A stretch of 64,000 bases of DNA, from positions 372,001 to 436,000 of the forward strand of contig JAHBZE010000001.1 in assembly GCA_019635585.1 (NCBI GenBank), written 5' to 3'. The notes beneath the pieces were generated by a model. It ran no database searches and was not told where the DNA came from. It saw only the letters and a program-made list of their open reading frames with translations. Position 1 is the first letter of the stretch. The number at the start of each line of letters is the position of its first letter. The translations under genes were made by a program, and so were the position numbers. Positions 53,037-61,419 of this stretch are shown here, piece after piece. The stretch comes from Xanthobacteraceae bacterium (lineage in GTDB: Bacteria; Pseudomonadota; Alphaproteobacteria; Rhizobiales; Xanthobacteraceae).

Positions 53037-53202
53037 CCGCTTCTCCTTTGCGTTCAGTCTAGCGGATCGTTTCCCTGCTGAAATGACGCGTATCAAAAAG
53101 CGGGCGGCCGTGGAAAAAGGGAACCATTCCGGATTCGACACGTTGCCCGTGCTCAGGCAGCTTTGTGCGCCATCCGACTCGAATCAAAGGAGACCTTCGG
53201 CC

Positions 53203-53634
53203 ATGCTCCGTTCTTTCCGCATCGCGCTCATTGCGCTTGTTGCCACGCTGGCTTTTTCCGCCTCGGCCTTCGCCGACACCTGCTCGATCCGCATCCACTT
53301 CGTGAAGGCCGGCTGGGTGATCGGTGGCACTGTGGGCGACGGCACGCTCACCTGCAATGGCCGCAGTTATCCGCTCTCGATCGGCGGTCTCTCCTACGGC
53401 TTCACCTTTGGCGCATCTTCGGTCAGGTTGCGCGGCGTCGCGCGCCACGTACACCGCCCGCGCGATATCGAAGGCGTTTACGGCGCGGGCAGCGCGGGCG
53501 CCGCGGTCGTCCGCGGGCCGCAGGCGGCCGTGCTCACCAACCAGAAGGGCGTCGTACTCGAAGTCGCCGGCGCGCAGAGCGGCCTGATCGTGAACTTCGA
53601 CCTGAACGGAATGGCAGTCTCGCTCAAGCGGTAA
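53203..53634 (+). CDS. Exported protein of unknown function
   Basis: A 143-residue protein with a clear signal peptide (FRIALIALVATLAFSASAFA) and a glycine-rich, beta-strand-rich mature part (VKAGWVIGGTVGDGTLTCNG, later GVYGAGSAGAAVVRGPQAAV) with two cysteines. Function unknown. The ATG at 53203 follows AAAGGAGA; longer readings upstream lack signals. Confidence 0.72.
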   Translation: MLRSFRIALIALVATLAFSASAFADTCSIRIHFVKAGWVIGGTVGDGTLTCNGRSYPLSIGGLSYGFTFGASSVRLRGVARHVHRPRDIEGVYGAGSAGAAVVRGPQAAVLTNQKGVVLEVAGAQSGLIVNFDLNGMAVSLKR

Positions 53635-53645
53635 CGCGCCGCGCG

Positions 53646-54263
53646 CTACCCGCGAAAATTCCGCTTCCGCGTTTCCTCGGCGCGCTGCAGCGCGGCCACG
53701 CGCTCGGGCCAGCGCCAGAGGCAATAGCCGAGGCCGGGTTTCGTGATGTGGTAGGTCGTGAAGCTCAGCGAACTGTCTTCGCCATAGGGATTCTCGAAAA
53801 ACCAGAACGAGTCCCAGACCGCGCCGGAGGAGAACGGCCCGGTGTAGTAGCTGTTCAGCGGCCCGCCGCGCTCGTGCATGGTGTTGCATTCGAAAAGCTG
53901 AAGGCCCGGCCCGCTCGCGGTTACGAGACTCGCGACGCGCCCGGGGCGGTCGCCGAGTTTCGCGATCGCGAGCGCGAAGATTTCCGCGCTTGAGCGGAAA
54001 AATTCCTCGCCGGTTTCCTCGTCTATTTTGTACGGCTTGCCGGCCGCGAAATCGGCCTCGGCCTTTTCGATCTCTGTCTTTGTCGCGGCATAAGCGCGCT
54101 TCACGATTTCCGCCGCGACCTCCCGGGTTTCGATCGTATGCGCGCGCATCAGTTCCGAATAAGGTTCGTCCATCTCATCCACGCGATGAAAGCAAAGCGC
54201 CTCGAAGGACGCGTGATCCTCCGCGCTCCAGCGCTCCGCATACCGCTTGATATCTTCTGTCAT
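53646..54263 (-). CDS. Protein of unknown function
   Basis: A 205-residue soluble protein with a helical first half (EALCFHRVDEMDEPYSELMR, AEIVKRAYAATKTEIEKAEA) and a Gly/aromatic-rich second half (HERGGPLNSYYTGPFSSGAV, SFTTYHITKPGLGYCLWRWP). No family recognised. The ATG at 54263 is chosen because earlier codons are low-complexity. It converges on the exported protein gene with an 11-bp gap. Confidence 0.65.
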   Translation of the reverse strand: MTEDIKRYAERWSAEDHASFEALCFHRVDEMDEPYSELMRAHTIETREVAAEIVKRAYAATKTEIEKAEADFAAGKPYKIDEETGEEFFRSSAEIFALAIAKLGDRPGRVASLVTASGPGLQLFECNTMHERGGPLNSYYTGPFSSGAVWDSFWFFENPYGEDSSLSFTTYHITKPGLGYCLWRWPERVAALQRAEETRKRNFRG

Positions 54264-54321
54264 CGCGCCCCGCGCGCCCCGAGTACAGCCTAGCGCAATT
54301 TTCGCGGGAACGGCGGCAGGC

Positions 54322-54355
54322 AAAAAATCAGGCCGATTCCGAAGAACCGGCCTGA
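54322..54355 (-). terminator. Minus-strand terminator without an obvious gene
   Basis: TCAGGCCG (54328-54335) pairs with CGGCCTGA (54348-54355); on the minus strand a run of six T follows. No annotated minus-strand gene ends here, so it may close a small RNA transcribed from 54356-54529. Confidence 0.65.
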
Positions 54356-54529
54356 AAGGAAGCGCCGCGTGGCAGGATGGAGATCGTTGCCAGCGAACGG
54401 TTTACTTATGGCGCGGGCGTGCGCGGCGCGCGTTGATCCAGGTCAAAATCCCGTAGAACCCGCCGCTCCCGCCGGAACCACAAGCGCATTGCGCGGTTCG
54501 CCCTAGAACAAATCAAAAGGAGCGATCGC

Positions 54530-55033
54530 ATGCCCGCGCCGCAAGAAATCACCGAAAAGTTCTGGAAGTCGCTGCATGGCGACCGCACCTTCATGCTCGG
54601 GGTGGACGGCGCGGAAAACGGCCACTTCCGGCCGATGACCGCAATCCTCGAACACGAAACCGGCGGCCCCGTCTGGATTTTTACCGCGCAGGATAACGCG
54701 GTCACGCGCGCAGTCCGCAACATGAAGAAGCGGGCGATGGCGGCTTACTCCGCCAAAGGCCATGACCTGTTTGCAACTGTCCACGGCACAATCCAGCTCG
54801 ACATGGACCGGGAAATGATCGAGAAACTCTGGAATCCCTTCATCGCGGCGTGGTTCGAGGGCGGCAAGGACGATCCCAAGCTCGCGTTGCTCCGCTTCGA
54901 TGCAGAGCGCGGCGAAATCTGGCTTAACGAAAATTCGTTGTGGGCGGGTGCCAAGATGCTGTTCGGCGCGGGCGACCCGAAGGAAGACTATCAGGACAAG
55001 GTCGCGAAGGTCCGGCTCGGCAACCGCGCCTGA
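54530..55033 (+). CDS. Pyridoxamine 5'-phosphate oxidase-like flavin-binding protein
   Basis: A 167-residue protein of the general-stress-protein-26/PNPOx-like split-barrel type. The pattern FMLGVDGAENGHFRPMTAIL, GGPVWIFTAQDNAVTRAVRN, AAYSAKGHDLFATVHGTIQL and KLWNPFIAAWFEGGKDDPKL is typical. It probably binds FMN or a related flavin; enzymatic role unproven. AAAGGAG precedes the ATG. Confidence 0.85.
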   Translation: MPAPQEITEKFWKSLHGDRTFMLGVDGAENGHFRPMTAILEHETGGPVWIFTAQDNAVTRAVRNMKKRAMAAYSAKGHDLFATVHGTIQLDMDREMIEKLWNPFIAAWFEGGKDDPKLALLRFDAERGEIWLNENSLWAGAKMLFGAGDPKEDYQDKVAKVRLGNRA

Positions 55034-55054
55034 CAGCTTGACGCGCCGTGCGGC

Positions 55055-55387
55055 TCAGATCGCGCCGCCGAGATCGTCCGGATTTTTCGGCACGCGCTTG
55101 TTCGCGTCGCTCATCATCACCGCCGTCACGATGATCGCGCCGAGAATTGCGATCCCGCCGACGGCAATCGTCGCAGGCAGCGCGTAGCGGCGCTCGCGCG
55201 GCGCGAACGGCAGCTTGCCGCGCACATCCGAATAGCTCGGCAGCCGCTCGCGGAGTTTACCGACCGGGACTTCGGGCAGATTGTCGCGCAGCTTGCTTAA
55301 GCGCTCCTGCAGCGCGTCGATGCGCTCGCCGATCGCGTCGAAATCCACGTATTTGTCGATATAGCGGGTGAGTTCGTTCATGCGCAT
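55055..55387 (-). CDS. Small single-pass membrane protein with coiled coil
   Basis: A 110-residue protein with an N-terminal amphipathic helix and coiled coil (YVDFDAIGERIDALQERLSK) and one C-terminal membrane helix (ATIAVGGIAILGAIIVTAVM). ATG 55387 or 55381 may be used. Function unknown. It converges on the flavin-protein gene. Confidence 0.65.
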   Translation of the reverse strand: MRMNELTRYIDKYVDFDAIGERIDALQERLSKLRDNLPEVPVGKLRERLPSYSDVRGKLPFAPRERRYALPATIAVGGIAILGAIIVTAVMMSDANKRVPKNPDDLGGAI

Positions 55388-55447
55388 GATGGTTCGCTTC
55401 CCGGAAATGTTCTGCCCAGAACGGCCAAGTCGCCGATAGGTTCCCGC

Positions 55448-55951
55448 TTAAACGCCCTCTTCCCCGAGCATCAGCTGCTCGATCTTCGCTTCCGCCCCGA
55501 TCGCCTCGCTTTCGCTGGCAAAAGTGTCGATCTCGAGCGGGCCTTTCGCGCCCGCGATGATGGCATGGAGTATGAACCGCGGCGGCGCCTCGCCCTGCTC
55601 GTCTTTCAGCGCCTCCAGCTCGAGAATGTCGGAAAACTTGTACCGCTCGCTCCAGCCGATGCCGAACGAGCCGTTGCCGTCCACGCGCAACTCCCGCTTT
55701 TCCGCGTTGAAGGTCACGGTACGTGTCAAGCCGAGCGCGCCCGCGAGCAGCAAAATCGCGCCCAGAAGTCCGACCGGAAGCCCGATCAGCCAGAACGGCA
55801 GCATGGCCCACTGAAACAGCGGGACGCCGGGGCGGATCAGGAGCTCATGCGGCACAGAAAGCGCAAGCACACCGCCGCCCGCGAGCAGTACGCGCGCCGG
55901 CCAGCCGAGCGGCTGGCGAAATATAAGAAGTCCGTTGAATTCTTCGATCAT
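55448..55951 (-). CDS. Membrane protein with PH-like C-terminal domain
   Basis: A 167-residue protein with two membrane helices (ARVLLAGGGVLALSVPHELL and LPFWLIGLPVGLLGAILLLA) and a C-terminal beta domain (TRTVTFNAEKRELRVDG, RYKFSDILELEALKDE, LHAIIAGAKGPLEI), resembling bacterial PH-like domains. Function unknown; possibly co-transcribed with the gene ending at 55055. Confidence 0.65.
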   Translation of the reverse strand: MIEEFNGLLIFRQPLGWPARVLLAGGGVLALSVPHELLIRPGVPLFQWAMLPFWLIGLPVGLLGAILLLAGALGLTRTVTFNAEKRELRVDGNGSFGIGWSERYKFSDILELEALKDEQGEAPPRFILHAIIAGAKGPLEIDTFASESEAIGAEAKIEQLMLGEEGV

Positions 55952-56029
55952 GCGGCTTACGCGGTGCTACCCCGGCGATGGCCGCCGCGCTAGGCTCCGG
56001 CAGTTCATTTTAGCACGTGAGGCTTGCCG

Positions 56030-56530
56030 ATGTTTCGTTCCCCATTGCCGGTCACGGTGAAATTGCTGCTGACCCTGTTCGTCATTTCCCTCCCACTTTC
56101 GGCCGCTACCGCGCAGCAGATTACGGTCCGGAAACTCTGGTACGGCATCTACACCGTGAAGGAGAGCAAGGAGATTCCCGATCCGACTTCGCCGACAGGC
56201 ACGCGCTACGAGAATACGGGCGTGGCCGGCCCCAGAGTGAATTCCAGCGACATCGAGCGCGAACCGAGAATTTATTTCGGGTTCGGTTATCGCGTCGATG
56301 GTTCAGGTACGATCGAAGAAATCTACTTGCTGCCCGATGCGAACGGAAATCGCCGCGACGACCCGGCCTTCCGGCAGATGCGGTCGGTGCGCGCGGGTGA
56401 GGAAAATTTCATCGGGTGGTATACGGGCAACGGCGAATCGAAGGGCAATCCACTCGGCACATGGACGTTCCAGCTTCGCCAGAACGGTCGCGTGCTCGTC
56501 GAACATACTTTTTATCTGACCGACCGGTGA
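56030..56530 (+). CDS. Exported protein, DUF3859-like
   Basis: A 166-residue protein with a signal peptide (LLLTLFVISLPLSAATA, cleavage before QQIT). The mature part has the beta-strand pattern ITVRKLWYGIYTVKESKEIP, YENTGVAGPRVN, and GTWTFQLRQNGRVLVEHTFY, which resembles DUF3859 proteins. Function unknown. The ATG at 56030 is better placed after GTGAGG than an upstream TTG. Confidence 0.65.
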   Translation: MFRSPLPVTVKLLLTLFVISLPLSAATAQQITVRKLWYGIYTVKESKEIPDPTSPTGTRYENTGVAGPRVNSSDIEREPRIYFGFGYRVDGSGTIEEIYLLPDANGNRRDDPAFRQMRSVRAGEENFIGWYTGNGESKGNPLGTWTFQLRQNGRVLVEHTFYLTDR

Positions 56531-56565
56531 CGGCGCAGCCGTTACCGCAGCCAGAGTAAGGTGAA

Positions 56566-57105
56566 ATGAATCTGCGCCGTCTCGCTCCCTGGGTTTTCGT
56601 CGCGCTGGTCATAATCGGCTTCGTGATCTGGAATTTCTATTTCGACCGCGAGTTGCGGATCGATAAAGACGGCCGCGGCATCGTGGTGCAGGACGGCGAC
56701 TCCTTCATCATCCAGCAGACCAACATCCGGCTCGACGGCATCGACGCGCCGGAACTGAAACAGAATTGTTTCTCCGCCGACGGCTCGATCTGGCGGTGCG
56801 GCGGGGAAGCGCGCAATCAGCTCGCCAAATTGCTGCGCAAGGGCGACGTGAAATGCGAACCGCGCGCCAAGGACATCTACGGCCGCACCATCGCGAAATG
56901 CTCGGCGCGCGATATTCCCGACATCGCCGAGGAAATGGTACGGCTTGGCTGGGCGATCAACGCCGCCGATATCGGTCAGGGCAAATATCCCGCGGCCGAA
57001 GAGGAAGCGAAGGCTGCAAAGCGCGGCATCTGGCAGGGGCCGTTCGAGCGGCCCAAGGTCTATCGCCTGCAGCATCCGCGCGACGACGCGCCGAAAAAGA
57101 ACTGA
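56566..57105 (+). CDS. Membrane-anchored staphylococcal-nuclease-like (SNase) protein
   Basis: A 179-residue protein with one N-terminal membrane anchor (WVFVALVIIGFVIWNFYF) and a thermonuclease OB-fold (VVQDGDSFIIQQTNIRLDGI, then DAPELKQNC; later RAKDIYGRTIAKCS and EEMVRLGWAI). Asp in QDGDSF and the arginine and aspartate in RLDGIDAPEL match SNase active-site positions, and a Glu/Arg pair follows in the second half. It probably degrades nucleic acid in the periplasm. Four cysteines may form disulfides. Confidence 0.85.
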   Translation: MNLRRLAPWVFVALVIIGFVIWNFYFDRELRIDKDGRGIVVQDGDSFIIQQTNIRLDGIDAPELKQNCFSADGSIWRCGGEARNQLAKLLRKGDVKCEPRAKDIYGRTIAKCSARDIPDIAEEMVRLGWAINAADIGQGKYPAAEEEAKAAKRGIWQGPFERPKVYRLQHPRDDAPKKN

Positions 57106-57148
57106 CGCCGCGAAACCGGGGGCTGCATCCGCGCGTTACTGCGGCGTC

Positions 57149-57349
57149 ATGCCCTCGCAAACCATACGGCACATCGAATACGACGAGGAAAGCCGCGCGC
57201 TGACCGTGACCTTCGTTACCGGCCGCATTTATCGCTATTACAAGGTCGAACCCGAGGTCGCGGAAGCCTTTCGCATTGCCGCATCGAAGGGCCGCTTCTT
57301 CAACCTTCGCATCCGCGATCAATACCGGTTTGACGAACTCGCTGCTTGA
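57149..57349 (+). CDS. KTSC-domain protein
   Basis: A 66-residue protein almost entirely made of a KTSC domain (IRHIEYDEESRALTVTFVTG, then YRYYKVEPEVAEAF and SKGRFFNLRIRDQYR). KTSC domains often occur alone or beside nucleic-acid enzymes; the exact role is unknown. It follows the SNase gene by about 40 bp and may share its transcript. Confidence 0.85.
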   Translation: MPSQTIRHIEYDEESRALTVTFVTGRIYRYYKVEPEVAEAFRIAASKGRFFNLRIRDQYRFDELAA

Positions 57350-57404
57350 CGCCGGCGACGCTCTCCGGCGACCCTCGCAAAGCAATGCGAGGAGTTTCCC
57401 CGAT

Positions 57405-58814
57405 ATGACCACCGAACTCTGGCGGCTGGACGCGAGCGAACAGGCGCGGCTGATCCGTAAAGGCGCGATCTCGAGCGTCGAATTGACGAAAGACACGCTC
57501 GCGCGCGTCGATGCGATCAATCCGAAGATCAACGCGATCGTCGATCTGATGGCCAAGGAAGCGCTTTCTGCTGCCGAGGATGCCGACAAAAAATCGCGCG
57601 CCGGCTCGCCGCTCGGGTTGCTGCATGGCGTCCCTGTCACCGTGAAGATCAACGTCGATTTCGCTGGGCGCGCCAATACCAACGGCGTCGTCGCCTACAA
57701 GGATAACATCTGCAAGGAAGACAATCCGGTCGTCTCGAACCTGAAGAAGTCCGGCGCGGTCATCATCGGGCGCACGAATACGCCCGCTTTCTCGATGCGC
57801 TGGTTCACCGACAACGCGCTGCACGGACGCACTCTCAACCCGTGGAACAAGGGCGTGACGCCGGGCGGCTCGTCGGGCGGCGCCGCGGCATCGCTGATTA
57901 CCGGCATGGGCGCGATCGGCCACGGCAACGATATCGGTGGCTCGATCCGCTACCCCGCTTATGCCTGCGGCCTGCAGGGCATCCGCCCGAGCTTCGGGCG
58001 CGTGCCGACTTTCAACCCGTCGCTGCCCGCGGAACGGCCGCATGTCGCGCAATACGCATCGATGCAAGGACCGCTCGCGCGTTCGATCCGCGATTTGCGG
58101 ATTTCGCTCGACGCGATGGCGGCGCGCGACACCCGCGATCCGCTCTGGATTCCACTTCCGCCCGTCAACGTCCCGAACGGCCGCCCCACTAAGGTTGCGC
58201 TGTTCGACGAGTGGACCGGTTGCAAGGCCGATCCGCAGGTAGCCGAGGCCCTGAAAAAATCCGCGCAATGGCTCGAGGACGCGGGCTATATCGTCGAACG
58301 CGCGGCACCGCCCTTTTTCGAAGAAGCGAATCAACTCTGGTTACGGCTCGTGCTCAACGAAGGCCGCTTCGGATTGAATCAGGCGATCGCACAGTTTGGC
58401 GACGAGGCGATCAAGAAATCATACTCATCGAAAAACGGCATCATTCCCGAACTTGATCTGGAAACTTTCGTGAAAGAACTCGCGCTCCGCAGCAAATATC
58501 TGCGCGCGTGGAACGAGTTCTTCGAAAAATATCCGGTGCTCTTGTTGCCGTCGTCGTGGAAGCAGCCCTTCCCGATCGACGCCGACCTGCACGGCGGCAA
58601 TGCCTTCGTCGACCTCGCCGACGCGCAGAGCCCGCAACTCGCAACGCCGATCCTCGGCCTGCCCGGTGTCGCGGTGTCGACCGGGCTTGCCGACGGCATC
58701 CCGATGGGCGTGCAGCTCGTTACCGCGCGCTTCGAGGAAAGCAAAGCGCTGGACGCCGCCGAGATCATCGAGGCACGCGCGCCGAAAGTGGAAGTGATCG
58801 ACCCGAAGTTCTGA
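57405..58814 (+). CDS. Amidase-signature-family amidase
   Basis: A 469-residue hydrolase. The Ser-cisSer-Lys triad is visible: Lys81 (GVPVTVKINVDF), Ser156 in TPGGSSGG, and the nucleophile Ser180 in GNDIGGSIRYPA. Members hydrolyse C-N bonds in amides; the substrate is unknown and it is not the GatA of a Gat operon (no gatB or gatC nearby). The ATG at 57405 follows GAGGAG. It converges on the broken crotonase gene with abutting ends. Confidence 0.9.
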   Translation: MTTELWRLDASEQARLIRKGAISSVELTKDTLARVDAINPKINAIVDLMAKEALSAAEDADKKSRAGSPLGLLHGVPVTVKINVDFAGRANTNGVVAYKDNICKEDNPVVSNLKKSGAVIIGRTNTPAFSMRWFTDNALHGRTLNPWNKGVTPGGSSGGAAASLITGMGAIGHGNDIGGSIRYPAYACGLQGIRPSFGRVPTFNPSLPAERPHVAQYASMQGPLARSIRDLRISLDAMAARDTRDPLWIPLPPVNVPNGRPTKVALFDEWTGCKADPQVAEALKKSAQWLEDAGYIVERAAPPFFEEANQLWLRLVLNEGRFGLNQAIAQFGDEAIKKSYSSKNGIIPELDLETFVKELALRSKYLRAWNEFFEKYPVLLLPSSWKQPFPIDADLHGGNAFVDLADAQSPQLATPILGLPGVAVSTGLADGIPMGVQLVTARFEESKALDAAEIIEARAPKVEVIDPKF

Positions 58815-59717
58815 TTATTTCCGTTTCGGAACGATCACGTTGTTTGGGTTCGGTTGCCGGTTCTTCGGCGCAGCTGAATAGTCGCCGAAGGGCGAATCCC
58901 GACGCGTGATGACCTCGCGCACGCCTTCCTTCTCCGCGACCGCGATGAACTCGCGTGCTTCCGGCGTGTTGCGCATCAAGCCGTCCAGGATCGGTCCCAG
59001 ATTTTGCACGCTGGAAAGGCCCATCGCCTCATAAGCCTGATTGACCATCATCTTCTGCGCAGACAGCTGCGAGAGCGGAATCGTGCAGAGCTTGCTCGCA
59101 ATTTCAGCGACCGTTGCTTCCAGTTTCTCGAACGGCACCGCCTGATTGATCAGTCCGATATCGGCAGCCTCGCGGCCTGAAAGAGCCTTGCCGGTCAGCG
59201 CATATTCCTTCGCTTTGGTAAGACCGAGCCGGTAAATCCACATGCCGGAAAGATAAGCGCCCCACATACGCGAATAGGGCGTGCCGATCCGCGCGTCCTC
59301 GCTCGCGATCACGAGATCGCAACACAACGCATAGTCCGAGCCGCCGCCGACGCACCAGCCGTGCACCTGCGCGATCACGGGCTTCGACGAGCGCCACAGG
59401 CTCATGAATTTCTGGTGCGGCGAGAGCGCGGGTGTGGTCGCAAACGAGAAATCCTTGCCGGCGTCCCATTCGCCGTCGGTGTTCATGTAGTCGTCCCAGT
59501 GGTGGAAGCCTTTGCCGAAATTATATCCGGCGCAGAAAGCCCGCCCCGCCCCGCGCAGCACGATCACCTTGATTGCGGGATCGCGGGTCGCCGCGTGAAC
59601 CGCGTGCTACAGTTCGTCCGGCATCGGCGGCACAATGGTGTTGAGTTCTTCGGGCCGGTTCAGCGTAATCGTCGCGACTGCGCCCTCGGTGTCATAGAGA
59701 ATGGTCTGATATTGCAT
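58815..59717 (-). pseudogene. Crotonase/enoyl-CoA hydratase gene with in-frame stop
   Basis: Reads as a complete 300-codon crotonase from ATG 59717 (QYQTILYDTEGAVATITLNR, then PEELNTIVPPMPDEL) except for TAG at codon 37 (59607-59609). The frame continues unchanged after it (HAVHAATRDPAIKVIVLRGA, then GRAFCAGYNFG and VHGWCVGGGSDYALCCDLVI). No other frame break is present; one base change from a sense codon such as GAG explains it. A shortened product from GTG 59567 would lack the first strands of the fold. Either a recent pseudogene, a readthrough case, or a sequence error. Confidence 0.85.
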
Positions 59718-59822
59718 GCGAATTTCCCGGCCTGCCGGGGAATAGGCTAACAGCCCGGCGCGGTGCATCCAAACCCCGACGGAGCCGTGTTTCCGCACTG
59801 CACGCTTTCGAGGAGGATTTCC

Positions 59823-60188
59823 ATGCGCGCGCATACTCTATGGATTGCCGTCATTGTGTCGTTCGCGCTCAGCGCGGGGATCGCCTCTGCCCAAACCGAT
59901 TATGGAAGCTGGCCGTTGCTGAAAAACCCGTTCCCGAGCACCGGCGGCAATGGCGTGATGATCGACAAATACGAACCCGTCGTCGCCGACGGAAAATGCA
60001 CCACCGACTTCACCGCGATCGTGGAAGGCAAGCCCTATTACAACGAGGTCGTATTCGATGCCGTGCCGGTACAGGGCGGGATTCTCTGCACCAACGGCAA
60101 GTGGCGCGCCAAGGACGGAAGCGCTGACGGCACGACACCCTTCGAGGTCTTTATCAAAGACGGCGTGAAGCGCGCCCGGCCGCAATAA
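59823..60188 (+). CDS. Small exported protein
   Basis: A 121-residue protein with a signal peptide (LWIAVIVSFALSAGIASA, cleavage before QTDY) and a beta-rich mature part with two cysteines (GKCTTDFTA, GILCTNGK) probably joined by a disulfide. Function unknown. GAGGAGG precedes the ATG at 59823. Confidence 0.75.
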   Translation: MRAHTLWIAVIVSFALSAGIASAQTDYGSWPLLKNPFPSTGGNGVMIDKYEPVVADGKCTTDFTAIVEGKPYYNEVVFDAVPVQGGILCTNGKWRAKDGSADGTTPFEVFIKDGVKRARPQ

Positions 60189-60251
60189 GGCAGTGGAACC
60201 ATTCGCGCCCGGAGCGGTTATCGGGCCGAACGCAAGCAAAAGGGATTCATC

Positions 60252-60335
60252 ATGGGACGCGGTCTTCTTCTCTGGCTACTCGGCATTCCGCTGCCGATCA
60301 TCCTCCTGATCTGGATTTTCGGCGGCCTGAACTAA
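60252..60335 (+). CDS. 27-residue single-pass membrane protein
   Basis: A very short gene: MGRGLLLWLLGIPLPIIL with a following LIWIFGGLN, one hydrophobic helix with an inner proline kink. AAAGGGA precedes the ATG, and a strong terminator follows at 60374. Very similar tiny proteins recur in rhizobial genomes as far as I recall. Function unknown. Confidence 0.65.
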   Translation: MGRGLLLWLLGIPLPIILLIWIFGGLN

Positions 60336-60373
60336 AGCATTTTCCAGCGGCCTTCCCCCGGCCGCAAATCCCC

Positions 60374-60405
60374 AGCCGGAGCGTTCCCCCGCGCTCCGGC
60401 TTTTT
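60374..60405 (+). terminator. Rho-independent terminator after the small membrane protein
   Basis: AGCCGGAGCG (60374-60383) pairs with CGCTCCGGCT (60392-60401), followed by a T run. Confidence 0.88.
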
Positions 60406-60410
60406 CTTGC

Positions 60411-61157
60411 TCAGCTTGCCGGCGCGGCGGCGCTGCCCTTCAGATCGATTTTCACAAACAGCCAGATGTCCACGAACGTCTTTGCCGCGATCAGCAGGAT
60501 GAGAGGCGCAAGCGAACCGTATTTCTGCGCGAGCGCGGCGCCCCCGAGAATGACGAGATGCATGATGATGATGCGGGTATAGAGCCCGCCGACCAGCGGA
60601 CCCGGCTTGGTGCCGCCCGTGTCGTCTTCATCGACCAGCCGCTTCCACAGCGGCAGACGCGCCATCTCGATCATGAAAGCAATACCGCGGCCGATGAAGG
60701 AAATGGCGAGCGGCAGCAGCAATCCGTTTGCGATCACGATACCGTTCCAGAATTCCGACGGCATGGTGCGAAAGAAGTCTTCACTCAGTTGTGTCGAGAA
60801 GCCGGTCTTTCCCGAAAAGAATGCCCACAGAAAAATGAAATGGCCGAGCATGAAGCCGCTCGAATGAACCAGAAAAAACGTAAAGAAAAACAGCCGACCG
60901 AAAACCTCACCGAAGAAGTTTTTCGCAAAGTCGCCGCCTATCAGGATCCGCATCAAAGTCCAGAATGCGATGATCGCGGTTTCCGCCCAATAGAGCATCA
61001 GGAGCACGAAGGTGCTCCAACCCCAGTAAAAGACGCCGACCAGCGGAATCAGATTCGAGATCAGCACGATCGCCAGCGGCAGATAGAGCGCGATCGGCGA
61101 CCGCACGGCCGGGTCGGGGGCGAAGGCTGAACGGCTTACACGGGGGTCAGACTGCAT
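60411..61157 (-). CDS. Multi-pass membrane protein (DUF6498-like)
   Basis: A 248-residue inner-membrane protein with about six helices. The segment GWSTFVLLMLYWAETAIIAF, followed by WTLMRILIGGDF, is the most characteristic part and matches the DUF6498 type. Function unknown. The ATG at 61157 follows TTGGAGCGCC; the longer upstream reading is not membrane-like and lacks a ribosome-binding site. Confidence 0.75.
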   Translation of the reverse strand: MQSDPRVSRSAFAPDPAVRSPIALYLPLAIVLISNLIPLVGVFYWGWSTFVLLMLYWAETAIIAFWTLMRILIGGDFAKNFFGEVFGRLFFFTFFLVHSSGFMLGHFIFLWAFFSGKTGFSTQLSEDFFRTMPSEFWNGIVIANGLLLPLAISFIGRGIAFMIEMARLPLWKRLVDEDDTGGTKPGPLVGGLYTRIIIMHLVILGGAALAQKYGSLAPLILLIAAKTFVDIWLFVKIDLKGSAAAPAS

Positions 61158-61311
61158 GGCGCTCCAACGGCAGAAAGAATCAGACGCACGGCTGTGGGCC
61201 GGGAAGACCTGTTCCGCAGGACGGTGCGAATCGCGACATTCGTCCTCGGAATTCACAGTTTATGGCATGCGGTGAATGACCGCGGCTTCATAAAGCTGTT
61301 ACAGTGAATTT

Positions 61312-61404
61312 ACCGAGGCGATTCGCAAAAGCGGGCGTCTCTCTCCACTCCTCCCGGCGTGGCGTAAAGACTGAGGCGGCCCCTTGTGCCGCCTCTTCTC
61401 TTTT
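61312..61404 (+). ncRNA. Candidate small RNA ending in a terminator
   Basis: A terminator (GAGGCGGC at 61373-61380, GCCGCCTC at 61388-61395, then TTCTCTTTT) closes about 60 nt of non-coding plus-strand sequence with no plus-strand gene before it. Possible promoter boxes ATGACC (61276-61281) and TACAGT (61300-61305) lie 18 bp apart. The segment contains the pyrimidine stretch CTCTCTCCACTCCTCCC, which could pair with Shine-Dalgarno sequences, as in known alphaproteobacterial sRNAs with anti-SD loops. Confidence 0.4.
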
Positions 61405-61419
61405 GTGCGCCTTCAGCAA

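Noticed and set aside
51636-53081. Plus-strand open frame crossing the SRAP downstream gap and the lipocalin-like gene
   Set aside because: No ribosome-binding site, Arg-rich shadow composition, and the minus-strand gene has a strong AAGGAGAAG start.
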